Shown here: positions 31,949-38,304 of the stretch, in pieces
Position numbering within the stretch: position 1 is the stretch's first letter
Layout of the letters: every line of letters begins with the position of its first letter
Assembly: GCA_040902885.1 (NCBI GenBank)
Contig: JBBDWK010000025.1
Coordinates: 1 to 38,304 of the forward strand
DNA length: 38,304 nt
Source of the DNA: JBBDWK01 sp040902885
GTDB taxonomy: Bacteria > Acidobacteriota > Terriglobia > Bryobacterales > Bryobacteraceae
Reading direction: 5' to 3'
Program-made: the position numbers and the translations under genes
The notes under the pieces: model-generated
Database searches by the model: none
What the model was told of the DNA's origin: nothing
Seen by the model: only the letters and a program-made list of their open reading frames with translations

Positions 31949-34714
31949 TTACCGCTTGCGAACCCAGATGGGTGAGCTCCAGGCGATCTGTCCGTTCGTC
32001 TGCTCCGCGCGAATGTAATAGTACGATTCGCCGGAAGCGGCGTCCGCATCGGTATAAGTGAAGGTCAACTCGGGGCCATCGCCCGCCGCGGTGTAGATCA
32101 GCCGGTTGTTCTTCACCAGCGCCACCCGCGCAAGCGGACCCGTGCCGCGCACGTAGGCCTTCAAGGCGGGCACGCTTTCAGCGTCGAAGCTCTCGCCGAG
32201 AAAATGCTCGCCCATGCGGAGATCGAGTATCAGATTGTCCGTTGCGGCGTAGGTGCGCCGCGCCTTCATGGCCGCCAGGAGCGCGGTACGGTCCAGGCGG
32301 TCCACGTAGAGCGCGGCATAGGAGATGTGCGTCGAGACGTGGTCCGAGCTGGACTGCACTCCCATCTTGATCCCCTTGGCCCAGGCGTTCCACACAAAGC
32401 CCGCGCCGAAGCGCGACGCCTCCTGCCGCCCCACCTGGCGCGGAGTGATGGGCGCCTCGTAACTATTCCGATAGCCCTGATAGATCTCGACCACCGGCTC
32501 CAATTCGGGATCGCTGTCGCGCCAGTCCGTGCCCGCGCCCGTGGCCGAGGTGTGGGAAGTGGTGATGCCGCCCGAACGGCGCAGGTAGGCGTAGAGCTTG
32601 CCCGCGCCCTCCTCGCCGCGCCTCTCCGCGTCCGAGAGATCCAGAATCGAACGGCCCCGTTCGGCGAAGAGCACGTTGCGGTGGCCGTTGGGCCACGGCA
32701 GGCTGCGCTCGTAGGAATAGAGCGGCGCGAACTTTCCCTCAATGGTGAACAGGTCGACGGCTTTTTGAATCATCCACCAGTTGTACGGAACGGACCCGCC
32801 GGCCTGATGATCGCATACGCCGAGAAAGTCGAACGCGGCGGCGTCCAGCGCGTAGCGGTATGCGTCGTTCAAAGAGCCGTCGCGATTTCCGTCCCAGGAG
32901 ATGTCGGTGTGGCGATGGATGTCGCCGCGCACGATGCGCCAGCCCGCCGAGCCGGTCTTCGCGCGATACGCCCGCACGCGGGCAACGTCCTCCGCTTCGC
33001 GGTCGTGAGAAACACGAAGATTCTCGGAAGACGGTTTGAAGGCCGCCAGATCGGACGGAGCGGCGCTCGACGAAGCCGGCAGCGAGGCGAAATACATCTC
33101 CTGCTCCCGGAGCGCGCCGTTGGGCCACAAGCGCCCGTCGCTCACCCAGGCGACGCCCAGGTTGCCGTCGCGCGTGCGCACCGCCTGCACCGGGGCGTCG
33201 ATGCGGCCGTACCCTTCCGGGAACTCGATCATGGGAAGCCACCGGTCATTCCGGTAGGCCGTCGCGCCGGTACGCCACATCGCTCGACTGGCCCCTCCTC
33301 CTCCGCCGCCTTGCGGAAGATTGACGCGATAGCGAAAGAACACCCAGGGGGCGTCGCGCTCGTCCAGCACCAGATGCGGCTGCTGGAATACCTGCCGCAG
33401 ATCCTCGGGGATGGCCGCGGAGATGGCTGCTTTCGTCTCAAGCAGTTTTCCGTTCGCCAGCACGGCCACGCGAGTTTGGCGGCGGACCAGAAGGCCGCGC
33501 CCGCTCTCGGGAATCAGGTTTCCGTAGTCCTTGCCCCAGTTCCAATCGCCTTCGTCCCAGGCGATCCAGAGCCGCCCTTGCGCGTCATATTGCACGGAGG
33601 CGCGGGTCTCAAACGCCCCGCTGTTTGCGATCGGCGCCAGCGGCCCGAGCTTCCCGTTCCGGAGTGTCCGCGAAACGATGTCGTAATCGCCTTTCGCGTA
33701 GGTGTCCCACACGATGGTCACGCGGCCGTCCGGAGCAGCCGCTAGCACGGGCTCCCAATCATTGGCGGGATCGCTCGATATCTGCATCTCGTCCGACCAC
33801 CTCCGCCCGTCGTAAATCCGAAGATAGATATCGAAGTTCCCGGAGCGCGCGCTCTGGTAAGCGAGATAGAGATTCCCAGAGCGGTCGCGAATCAGGGAAT
33901 GGAAGATATCCGAACCGGCCGCGGCCGTCAGGCGCTCGGCCGTCGTCCACCGCCGGCCGTCGTATGCCTTGGCGTAAAGATCGAAGTTCGCGCCGGTGCG
34001 CGCCGCCCATGCCACCCAGATCTTTCCGTCGCGGTCTTCGGCGATCGCGGTTCGAAAGTAGTCGCCGCCTTCGGACGCGACTGCCTCCGGACGCGACCAT
34101 GCGGAACCTTTGTATCGGCGCACATAGATGCGGTCGGCTTTGCCATCCCAGGCCTGATAGGCCATCCACAGCGTGCCGTCGCGCGCTTCCACCAGCGACG
34201 GGTAGTCTTCGCTTTCCTTTTGGAGATTGGCGAAAGCTGTTGCCGCGGGCGCGGCGCGCACTTCCACGCGTCCGTCCAGGAAGCGGCGCGGCGCGGTCCA
34301 CAGCCCCGCGTCCGGCACAATCGTGAAGCTGCCGTGCGCGGTCGCGATGCGGACCTCGGGGGTCGAGAGATCGAACTCCGCGACAACGCCCTTGACGGTT
34401 ACCTTGGTCTTTCGGGACGTGGGGCCCATCTCACGTTCGTAAGGGGTGTCCCAGTATGTCTGTTCCCGCGTGATGCATTTCCAGTCCGCGGCGCCGCTGC
34501 TGTCGTTGGCGTCGAATTGCCAGCCGCGCAAGCGCGAAGGAGCGGGCGCGATGCTGCCGCTCCAGTCGGCGTCCTTCACGCCGTCCACCCCGAAGCGGAT
34601 GAGCAGCGCGGTCTTGCCGGGTTCGGCCGCCTGCACCGGCGGCGCGTTCCGCTGCTGCCGGACGATGAAGAACGTCAGAGCGAGAACACCGAACGCTAGC
34701 GCTGCTATCCTCAT
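31949..34714 (-). CDS. Beta-propeller plus DUF3604 protein
   Basis: 921 residues. A membrane-anchor or signal segment (MRIAALAFGVLALTFFIV) is followed by a large beta-propeller region (about 130-500) with repeated R-D-G-x-L/I-W-x-A-x motifs such as ARDGTLWMAYQAWDGKADRI and EDRDGKIWVAWAART. A C-terminal DUF3604 domain (about 590-921) contains RGDIHRHTDISWDGN and GVCDHQAGGS, histidine/aspartate clusters typical of the PHP metal-dependent hydrolase fold. It is therefore probably an extracytoplasmic phosphoesterase-like or hydrolase enzyme of unknown substrate. Its ATG overlaps the stop of the M20 peptidase gene by four bases, so translation is coupled. Confidence 0.82.
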   Translation of the reverse strand: MRIAALAFGVLALTFFIVRQQRNAPPVQAAEPGKTALLIRFGVDGVKDADWSGSIAPAPSRLRGWQFDANDSSGAADWKCITREQTYWDTPYEREMGPTSRKTKVTVKGVVAEFDLSTPEVRIATAHGSFTIVPDAGLWTAPRRFLDGRVEVRAAPAATAFANLQKESEDYPSLVEARDGTLWMAYQAWDGKADRIYVRRYKGSAWSRPEAVASEGGDYFRTAIAEDRDGKIWVAWAARTGANFDLYAKAYDGRRWTTAERLTAAAGSDIFHSLIRDRSGNLYLAYQSARSGNFDIYLRIYDGRRWSDEMQISSDPANDWEPVLAAAPDGRVTIVWDTYAKGDYDIVSRTLRNGKLGPLAPIANSGAFETRASVQYDAQGRLWIAWDEGDWNWGKDYGNLIPESGRGLLVRRQTRVAVLANGKLLETKAAISAAIPEDLRQVFQQPHLVLDERDAPWVFFRYRVNLPQGGGGGGASRAMWRTGATAYRNDRWLPMIEFPEGYGRIDAPVQAVRTRDGNLGVAWVSDGRLWPNGALREQEMYFASLPASSSAAPSDLAAFKPSSENLRVSHDREAEDVARVRAYRAKTGSAGWRIVRGDIHRHTDISWDGNRDGSLNDAYRYALDAAAFDFLGVCDHQAGGSVPYNWWMIQKAVDLFTIEGKFAPLYSYERSLPWPNGHRNVLFAERGRSILDLSDAERRGEEGAGKLYAYLRRSGGITTSHTSATGAGTDWRDSDPELEPVVEIYQGYRNSYEAPITPRQVGRQEASRFGAGFVWNAWAKGIKMGVQSSSDHVSTHISYAALYVDRLDRTALLAAMKARRTYAATDNLILDLRMGEHFLGESFDAESVPALKAYVRGTGPLARVALVKNNRLIYTAAGDGPELTFTYTDADAASGESYYYIRAEQTNGQIAWSSPIWVRKR

Positions 34715-36081
34715 TGCGCGTACTGCTCGAAGAAGTGTGCGACGGTCATGATGCCTTTATAGTAATTGCCGATCGAGTACTTCTCGTTGGGCGAGTGCAG
34801 ACCGTCGTCCGGCAGGCCGAAACCCATCAGCACGGTGGGAATGCCGAGATGCGCGGCGAACTCTCCCACAATCGGGATGGAGCCGCCGGATCGGATGAAA
34901 ACGGTGGGACGGCCGAGCACGTCGGCAAACGCCTTAGCGGCGACGCGAACGGCTTGGTGCCCGGGGTCCACCAGCAGGCCGGGAGAAGCGCTCAACACCC
35001 GCACCTCAATCCGAATTCCCGCCGGTGTGTTCTCTTCGACGAAGCGGCGGAAGGCGGCGACCACTTCGTCCGGATCATGGCGCGGAACCAGGCGGAAGCT
35101 GACCTTGGCCGTGGCTTTCGCCGGAATCACGGTCTTCGAGCCGGCGCCAGTGAAACCGCCCGCGATGCCGTGTACTTCGAAGGACGGCCTGGCCCAGATT
35201 CTCTCCAGCACGGAGTAGCCGGGCTCGCCAGTCAGCCGCGAGGAGCCGACCTCATGGCGCAGAAACTCCTCCTCGCTGAACGGAAGGCTCTTCCAGCTCT
35301 CAATCTCCTGGGGCGAAGGCGGCTCCACGCGTTCGTAGATGCCAGGCACCTGAATAACGCCTGCTTCGTTCTTCACCTTTGCGAGAAGCTCGATCAGGCC
35401 GAAGACGGCGTTGGGCGCCGCACCTCCATAGAGGCCGGAGTGCAGATCGCGCATGGGGCCGGAGGCTTCGACCTCCATGTAGACCAGGCCGCGCAGACCG
35501 ATGCAGAGCGTCGGAATTCCGGGAGCGTAGAGGGCGGTATCGGAAACCAGTGCGACATCGGCGCGCAGCTTGTCCGCATTCCCCGCAACGTATTGGGCGA
35601 TCGACGCGCCGCCCACTTCTTCTTCGCCTTCAATCAGGAACTTCACGTTCAGCGGCAGCTTGCCATGCACCTGGCGCAGCGTTTCCACGGCCTTCACGTG
35701 CATGTACATCTGGCCCTTATCGTCCGCGGCGCCGCGCGCATAGAGGCTGCCATCGCGGATGGAGGGCTCGAAGGGAGGGGTCTGCCAGAGTTCGAGCGGA
35801 TCGGGCGGCTGCACGTCGTAGTGCCCGTAGCAGAGCACGGTGGGCTTGCCCTCCGCGTGCAGCCAGTCCGCGTAAACCAGGGGATGGCCGGCGGTCGGGA
35901 CGATTTCCACGTTCTCGAGACCGGCATTGCGAAGGCTATCGGCGACAAAACCGGCGGCGCGTTTCACGTCTCCGCGCCGCTCGGGGAGCGTGCTGATGCT
36001 GGGGATCCGCAGGAACTCCTTCAGCTCCTCTAAGAAGCGCTCCCGATTTTTCTCGATGAAGGCGTTGGTCGCGGCGGACAA
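34711..36081 (-). CDS. M20 family dipeptidase
   Basis: 456 residues. The metal site is complete: H87 and D89 in CYGHYDVQPPDP, D120 in RGAADDKGQ and the catalytic EE in IEGEEEVGG (about 153-155). A lid/dimerisation domain lies between, with SGPMRDLHSGLYGGAAPNAV. Length and motif spacing match the M20 carnosinase/PepV-like dipeptidases. No signal peptide is seen, so it is cytosolic. The start is TTG at 36081 with AGGAG seven to eight bases upstream. It lies 25 bp behind the receiver-like gene and overlaps the DUF3604 gene. Confidence 0.92.
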   Translation of the reverse strand: MSAATNAFIEKNRERFLEELKEFLRIPSISTLPERRGDVKRAAGFVADSLRNAGLENVEIVPTAGHPLVYADWLHAEGKPTVLCYGHYDVQPPDPLELWQTPPFEPSIRDGSLYARGAADDKGQMYMHVKAVETLRQVHGKLPLNVKFLIEGEEEVGGASIAQYVAGNADKLRADVALVSDTALYAPGIPTLCIGLRGLVYMEVEASGPMRDLHSGLYGGAAPNAVFGLIELLAKVKNEAGVIQVPGIYERVEPPSPQEIESWKSLPFSEEEFLRHEVGSSRLTGEPGYSVLERIWARPSFEVHGIAGGFTGAGSKTVIPAKATAKVSFRLVPRHDPDEVVAAFRRFVEENTPAGIRIEVRVLSASPGLLVDPGHQAVRVAAKAFADVLGRPTVFIRSGGSIPIVGEFAAHLGIPTVLMGFGLPDDGLHSPNEKYSIGNYYKGIMTVAHFFEQYAQ

Positions 36082-36106
36082 TGATCTCTCCTAAACGGAG
36101 AAACCA

Positions 36107-36508
36107 TTATAGATACAATGCCGCGCCGGCCGTCCTCTCCGGCGCGTAGCGCGAGCATGCGTTGCCGATGATCCGCTGCACCTCGGATTCGTAGAAGGGT
36201 TGAGCGATGATGTCGTAGGCGCCCAGGTTGATAGCCTCCGCCCAGAAGCGGGCGTCGGCAAAGGGATGGGTGACGATTACTTCGGCTCCCGGGTTCGTTT
36301 CCCGGATCATGCGCAGAACGTCCAGCCACGACCCGTCGCCGATCTCCGCCTCTGTCAGCACGACATCGGACGGACCGGTTTCCAAAGCCAGGCGGGCGTG
36401 TTGCACATCCCGCACATGCCGAAGCGCCACGTGCTGGGATTGAAGCATCTGCGAAATCACCTTCGCGTCGTCGGCGAAGGGAGAAATGAAGAGCACGCTG
36501 GTTGACAT
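36107..36508 (-). CDS. Atypical receiver-like domain with no phosphoacceptor Asp
   Basis: 133 residues, a single alpha/beta CheY-like domain. The usual pair of acidic residues after the first strand is replaced (ISPFAD), the phosphoacceptor aspartate is replaced by E53 (VVLTEAEI), and the K of the KPF motif is Q (QPFYES), while the threonine after strand four is kept (IVTHPFAD). It probably cannot be phosphorylated in the ordinary way and may be constitutively active or a binding module. It has an AAGGAG site and a possible promoter upstream (36544-36570), so it is likely the first gene of the run with the M20 and DUF3604 genes. Confidence 0.72.
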   Translation of the reverse strand: MSTSVLFISPFADDAKVISQMLQSQHVALRHVRDVQHARLALETGPSDVVLTEAEIGDGSWLDVLRMIRETNPGAEVIVTHPFADARFWAEAINLGAYDIIAQPFYESEVQRIIGNACSRYAPERTAGAALYL

Positions 36509-36543
36509 GAGGGGAAGTCTCCTTGCGTTCGGGCACTTCCCAA

Positions 36544-36570
36544 CTTATACACTGCATCCCGAATTATCAA
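36544..36570 (-). promoter_or_regulatory. Possible promoter for the receiver-like gene
   Basis: On the minus strand TTGATA (36565-36570) and TATAAG (36544-36549) are separated by 15 bases, two short of the optimum. They lie about 35 bp before the ATG. The spacing makes this only a candidate. Confidence 0.35.
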
Positions 36571-36621
36571 TCTCGAAAACGCTGGAACCGTGTTGAAATT
36601 CACCCTAACTTTTTAACGGCG

Positions 36622-37170
36622 TTACGGGTGCTTGTCCGGCTTCATCACGGCCACGCAGGCGAGGTTCCGGTAAAGCTGATTGAAGTCAAGCCCATAGCCC
36701 ACCACGAAGCGGTCGGGTATTTCGAAACAGCGGAATTCCACGGGAGAGTCCACAATGCGGCGGGAGTTGCGGTCGAGGAAGGTGCAAACAGCCAGTGAGT
36801 TCGGACCCCGCGTGGCCAGCGTTCTCAGCAGATAGCGGAGCGTGAAGCCGGTATCCACGATGTCCTCCACCAGCAGGACATCCTCGCCCTCAATGCTCTC
36901 GTCCAGGTCTTTCGAGATGCGCACGACGCCGGGAGCGGTGGCGCGCGTGGAGAAGCTGGAGATTGCGAGGAAGTCGATCTTCACAGGAACTTCGATGCGC
37001 CGCGCCAGCGCTGTGAGAAAGAATACCGATCCTTTTAATACGCCGATTAATTTGAGCGTTCTTCCTTTGTATTTTTCGGATATTTCCGCGGCCACTTCCT
37101 GGATGCGCCGCTCAATCTGCTCTTCGGTGAAAAGGACGCGTTCGATGCTCGGCGGGATGGGAGCGCTCAT
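36622..37170 (-). CDS. hpt: Hypoxanthine phosphoribosyltransferase
   Basis: 182 residues. The PRPP-binding motif VLLVEDIVDTGFTL carries E102, D103 and D106, and other family segments are LIGVLKGSVFFLTALARRI and VVGYGLDFNQLYRNL. It salvages hypoxanthine and guanine to IMP and GMP in the cytosol. It overlaps the upstream gene by four bases (ATGA). A stretch of about 65 bp in its first third (37021-37086) uses AT-rich codons unlike the rest. In some bacteria hpt lies beside tilS and ftsH; here it does not. Confidence 0.95.
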   Translation of the reverse strand: MSAPIPPSIERVLFTEEQIERRIQEVAAEISEKYKGRTLKLIGVLKGSVFFLTALARRIEVPVKIDFLAISSFSTRATAPGVVRISKDLDESIEGEDVLLVEDIVDTGFTLRYLLRTLATRGPNSLAVCTFLDRNSRRIVDSPVEFRCFEIPDRFVVGYGLDFNQLYRNLACVAVMKPDKHP

Positions 37171-38153
37171 GCGCTGACCCGGTGCTCCGCCAATCCGTAC
37201 TTGAAGATCAGGTTTTCAAAGTCCTTCTGATAGAAGACCTGAATGTTGATGTCCGGGTATATCTGGCGAAGCAGCTTCACCTTGCGGTTCTTGCGAGTGA
37301 CCAAAGACTGCTTCATGGTGGTCAGTTCCACGTAGAGATCGAACTCGGGCAGGTAGAAATCCGGCGTGAAGGCCTCAACCACCTTGCCATCGCCGTCCCA
37401 ACGCACGGCAAAGCTGCGCGGCTCGTACTCCCAGGCGATGCGATAGAAGTTGAGCAGGTTGACGAAGGTCTGCTCGCTCGGATGCGCGAAGGCTTTGCGC
37501 GCAAGGACGACGTTTTCCGGCGGCACAATGCCGTGGCGCGCAAGACGCAAGCGCACCTGAAACTGAAGCTGCGCCTCGGAGGCCTGCGAGAGCAGCGGCG
37601 CCGCGCAGGCGTCTCTGAACGCGGAGCCAACGATTTCCGCAAGGTGTTCCGGATCGAGCCGGTCCTCGTTCAGGATCAGATCGAAGGAGTCCGTCCTCTC
37701 CCTGGCAGCTCCGAAGCGCCGTTTGCGCGTCTGCTTGCGCTCCGTATCGAGCGAGCGCAGCAACTCGCGCGCCGCGGGACGCTCCAGCCGCCCGTCAACC
37801 ATCAGGTTACCGACGCGGACGGCTTCGGAGGCCACCACGCCCACGCGCAGCGCGCCGGGAAAACCTTCCGCCAGCGCTTCCGCCGAGTCGGCGCAAAACA
37901 CCACGCGATTCCGTGTGGCGATGGGCGCCAGAATCGAAACCACAATGTCACGGTAGGCTTTGTCCGGGATGGGATCGAGGGAGCCGAACTGCTGGGCGAT
38001 CAGACTGGCGAGCCGCGCTTGGTTGATGAGGTCGAAACCGAGCCGCCCCGCGCAGATCCGCGCCATCTCCTCGAATCTGCACCCGGGCTGGCCGGAGATC
38101 GCGATGAATGCCATCGAATTTGAAATCACAGTGAGGTTGTCGGCTGCCACCAT
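37167..38153 (-). CDS. Cmk-like domain fused to a PD-(D/E)XK-like domain
   Basis: 328 residues (315 if the ATG at 38114, before MAFIAISGQPG, is used; neither start has a clear ribosome site). The N-terminal half resembles the cytidylate-kinase-like family, but its P-loop is broken: GQPGCRFEE lacks the GxGKS/T lysine. The C-terminal third has a nuclease-like pattern, with D265 in FTPDFYLPEF and E276 in YVELTTMKQ followed by basic RKNRKVKLL. Strand order fits PD-(D/E)XK enzymes, although the usual E-x-K lysine is not in place (K281 may substitute). Its stop overlaps hpt, suggesting a shared message. I do not know a function; a degraded kinase with a DNA- or RNA-acting tail is the guess. Confidence 0.6.
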   Translation of the reverse strand: MVAADNLTVISNSMAFIAISGQPGCRFEEMARICAGRLGFDLINQARLASLIAQQFGSLDPIPDKAYRDIVVSILAPIATRNRVVFCADSAEALAEGFPGALRVGVVASEAVRVGNLMVDGRLERPAARELLRSLDTERKQTRKRRFGAARERTDSFDLILNEDRLDPEHLAEIVGSAFRDACAAPLLSQASEAQLQFQVRLRLARHGIVPPENVVLARKAFAHPSEQTFVNLLNFYRIAWEYEPRSFAVRWDGDGKVVEAFTPDFYLPEFDLYVELTTMKQSLVTRKNRKVKLLRQIYPDINIQVFYQKDFENLIFKYGLAEHRVSA

Positions 38154-38179
38154 GATAACGCAGGAGAAGGCTGAGGAGC

Positions 38180-38198
38180 CGGGCAGGCGAACCGCCCG
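38180..38198. repeat. Short inverted repeat related to 24285-24305
   Basis: CGGGC and GCCCG form a 5-bp stem around AGGCGAACC. The core GGCAGGCGAAYCGCC (38182-38196) matches 24286-24300 at 14 of 15 bases, so it is a weaker copy of the same palindromic family. Confidence 0.4.
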
Positions 38199-38204
38199 AG
38201 CACT

Positions 38205-38304
38205 AATCGTCCCCTGTTAATAGCACCAATTAATAGCGCCAATCGTCCCCTGTCAACGGTTTTTAGAAATGTCCCCATGTTCCGTTCATTAGAAGTGTCC
38301 CCTT
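38205..38304. mobile_element. Probable end of an insertion sequence, cut by the window edge
   Basis: Short repeats are stacked: AATCGTCCCCTGT at 38205-38217 and 38241-38253; TTAATAGCRCCAA in tandem at 38217-38229 and 38230-38242; and TTAGAARTGTCCCC at 38263-38276 and 38289-38302, spaced 26 bp. Several copies of TGTCCCC at a fixed spacing are what the multiple terminal repeats of IS21-like elements look like. No transposase is visible inside the window, so the element itself, its family and its orientation are inferred. Confidence 0.45.

Noticed and set aside
38205..38304. Short repeats at the right edge as a CRISPR array
   Set aside because: Repeat units are only 13-14 bp, differ from one another and have no spacers of constant length; no cas gene is near.

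Overview
The window looks like part of an Acidobacteriota chromosome, most likely a Bryobacterales / Candidatus Solibacter-type organism. This is inferred from gene content and not from a marker gene. The DNA is GC-rich. It carries two Oar-like TonB-dependent receptors with an N-terminal carboxypeptidase-regulatory-like domain, no SusD partner, a PQQ-type beta-propeller protein, a DUF362 protein, a Tat-exported DUF1552 protein, a DUF3604 protein, and hairpin-rich intergenic repeats. I saw no rRNA, tRNA or CRISPR array.

Left part (1-2900): a cluster of small hairpins (38-130), then a divergent pair made of a PQQ/EF-hand beta-propeller protein (minus) and a Tat-exported DUF362 protein (plus). 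After these lie what look like the C-terminal ends of two lost convergent genes (2750-2893). Carbohydrate region (2936-15261): two large outer-membrane TonB receptors, each preceded by the same GTGTATACT promoter-like sequence. A secreted beta-helix protein sits on the opposite strand between them. Directly behind the second receptor are two secreted TIM-barrel glycosidase-like proteins. Together these look like a polysaccharide-utilisation locus without SusD.

Nitrogen region (15293-21128, minus): glnA, a MOSC-domain gene, glnE and a TPR-like secreted protein read as one operon from a well-formed sigma70-like promoter. The adenylylation tyrosine of GlnA is present, matching the adenylyltransferase encoded downstream. 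Reading away from glnA are two abutting secreted leucine-rich-repeat genes (21164-24280) that contain three copies of the same cap-plus-LRR module.

Middle (24467-27846, minus): a VOC (glyoxalase-like) protein; a TIR - transmembrane - FGE-like protein whose FGE domain lacks the catalytic cysteines; a 320-bp spacer with short repeats; and a DUF1552 protein without its usual partner. Right part: the housekeeping genes typA, trmFO and xerC (plus, the last two overlapping). They converge on a minus-strand series: a Cmk-like/nuclease-like fusion, hpt, an atypical receiver domain, an M20 peptidase and a propeller-DUF3604 protein. The last 100 bases hold short, regularly spaced repeats resembling the end of an insertion sequence cut by the window edge.

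The parts least explained by known families are the three-module LRR pair, the TIR-TM-pseudo-FGE protein, the Cmk-like/PD-(D/E)XK-like fusion overlapping hpt, and the MOSC gene placed between glnA and glnE.
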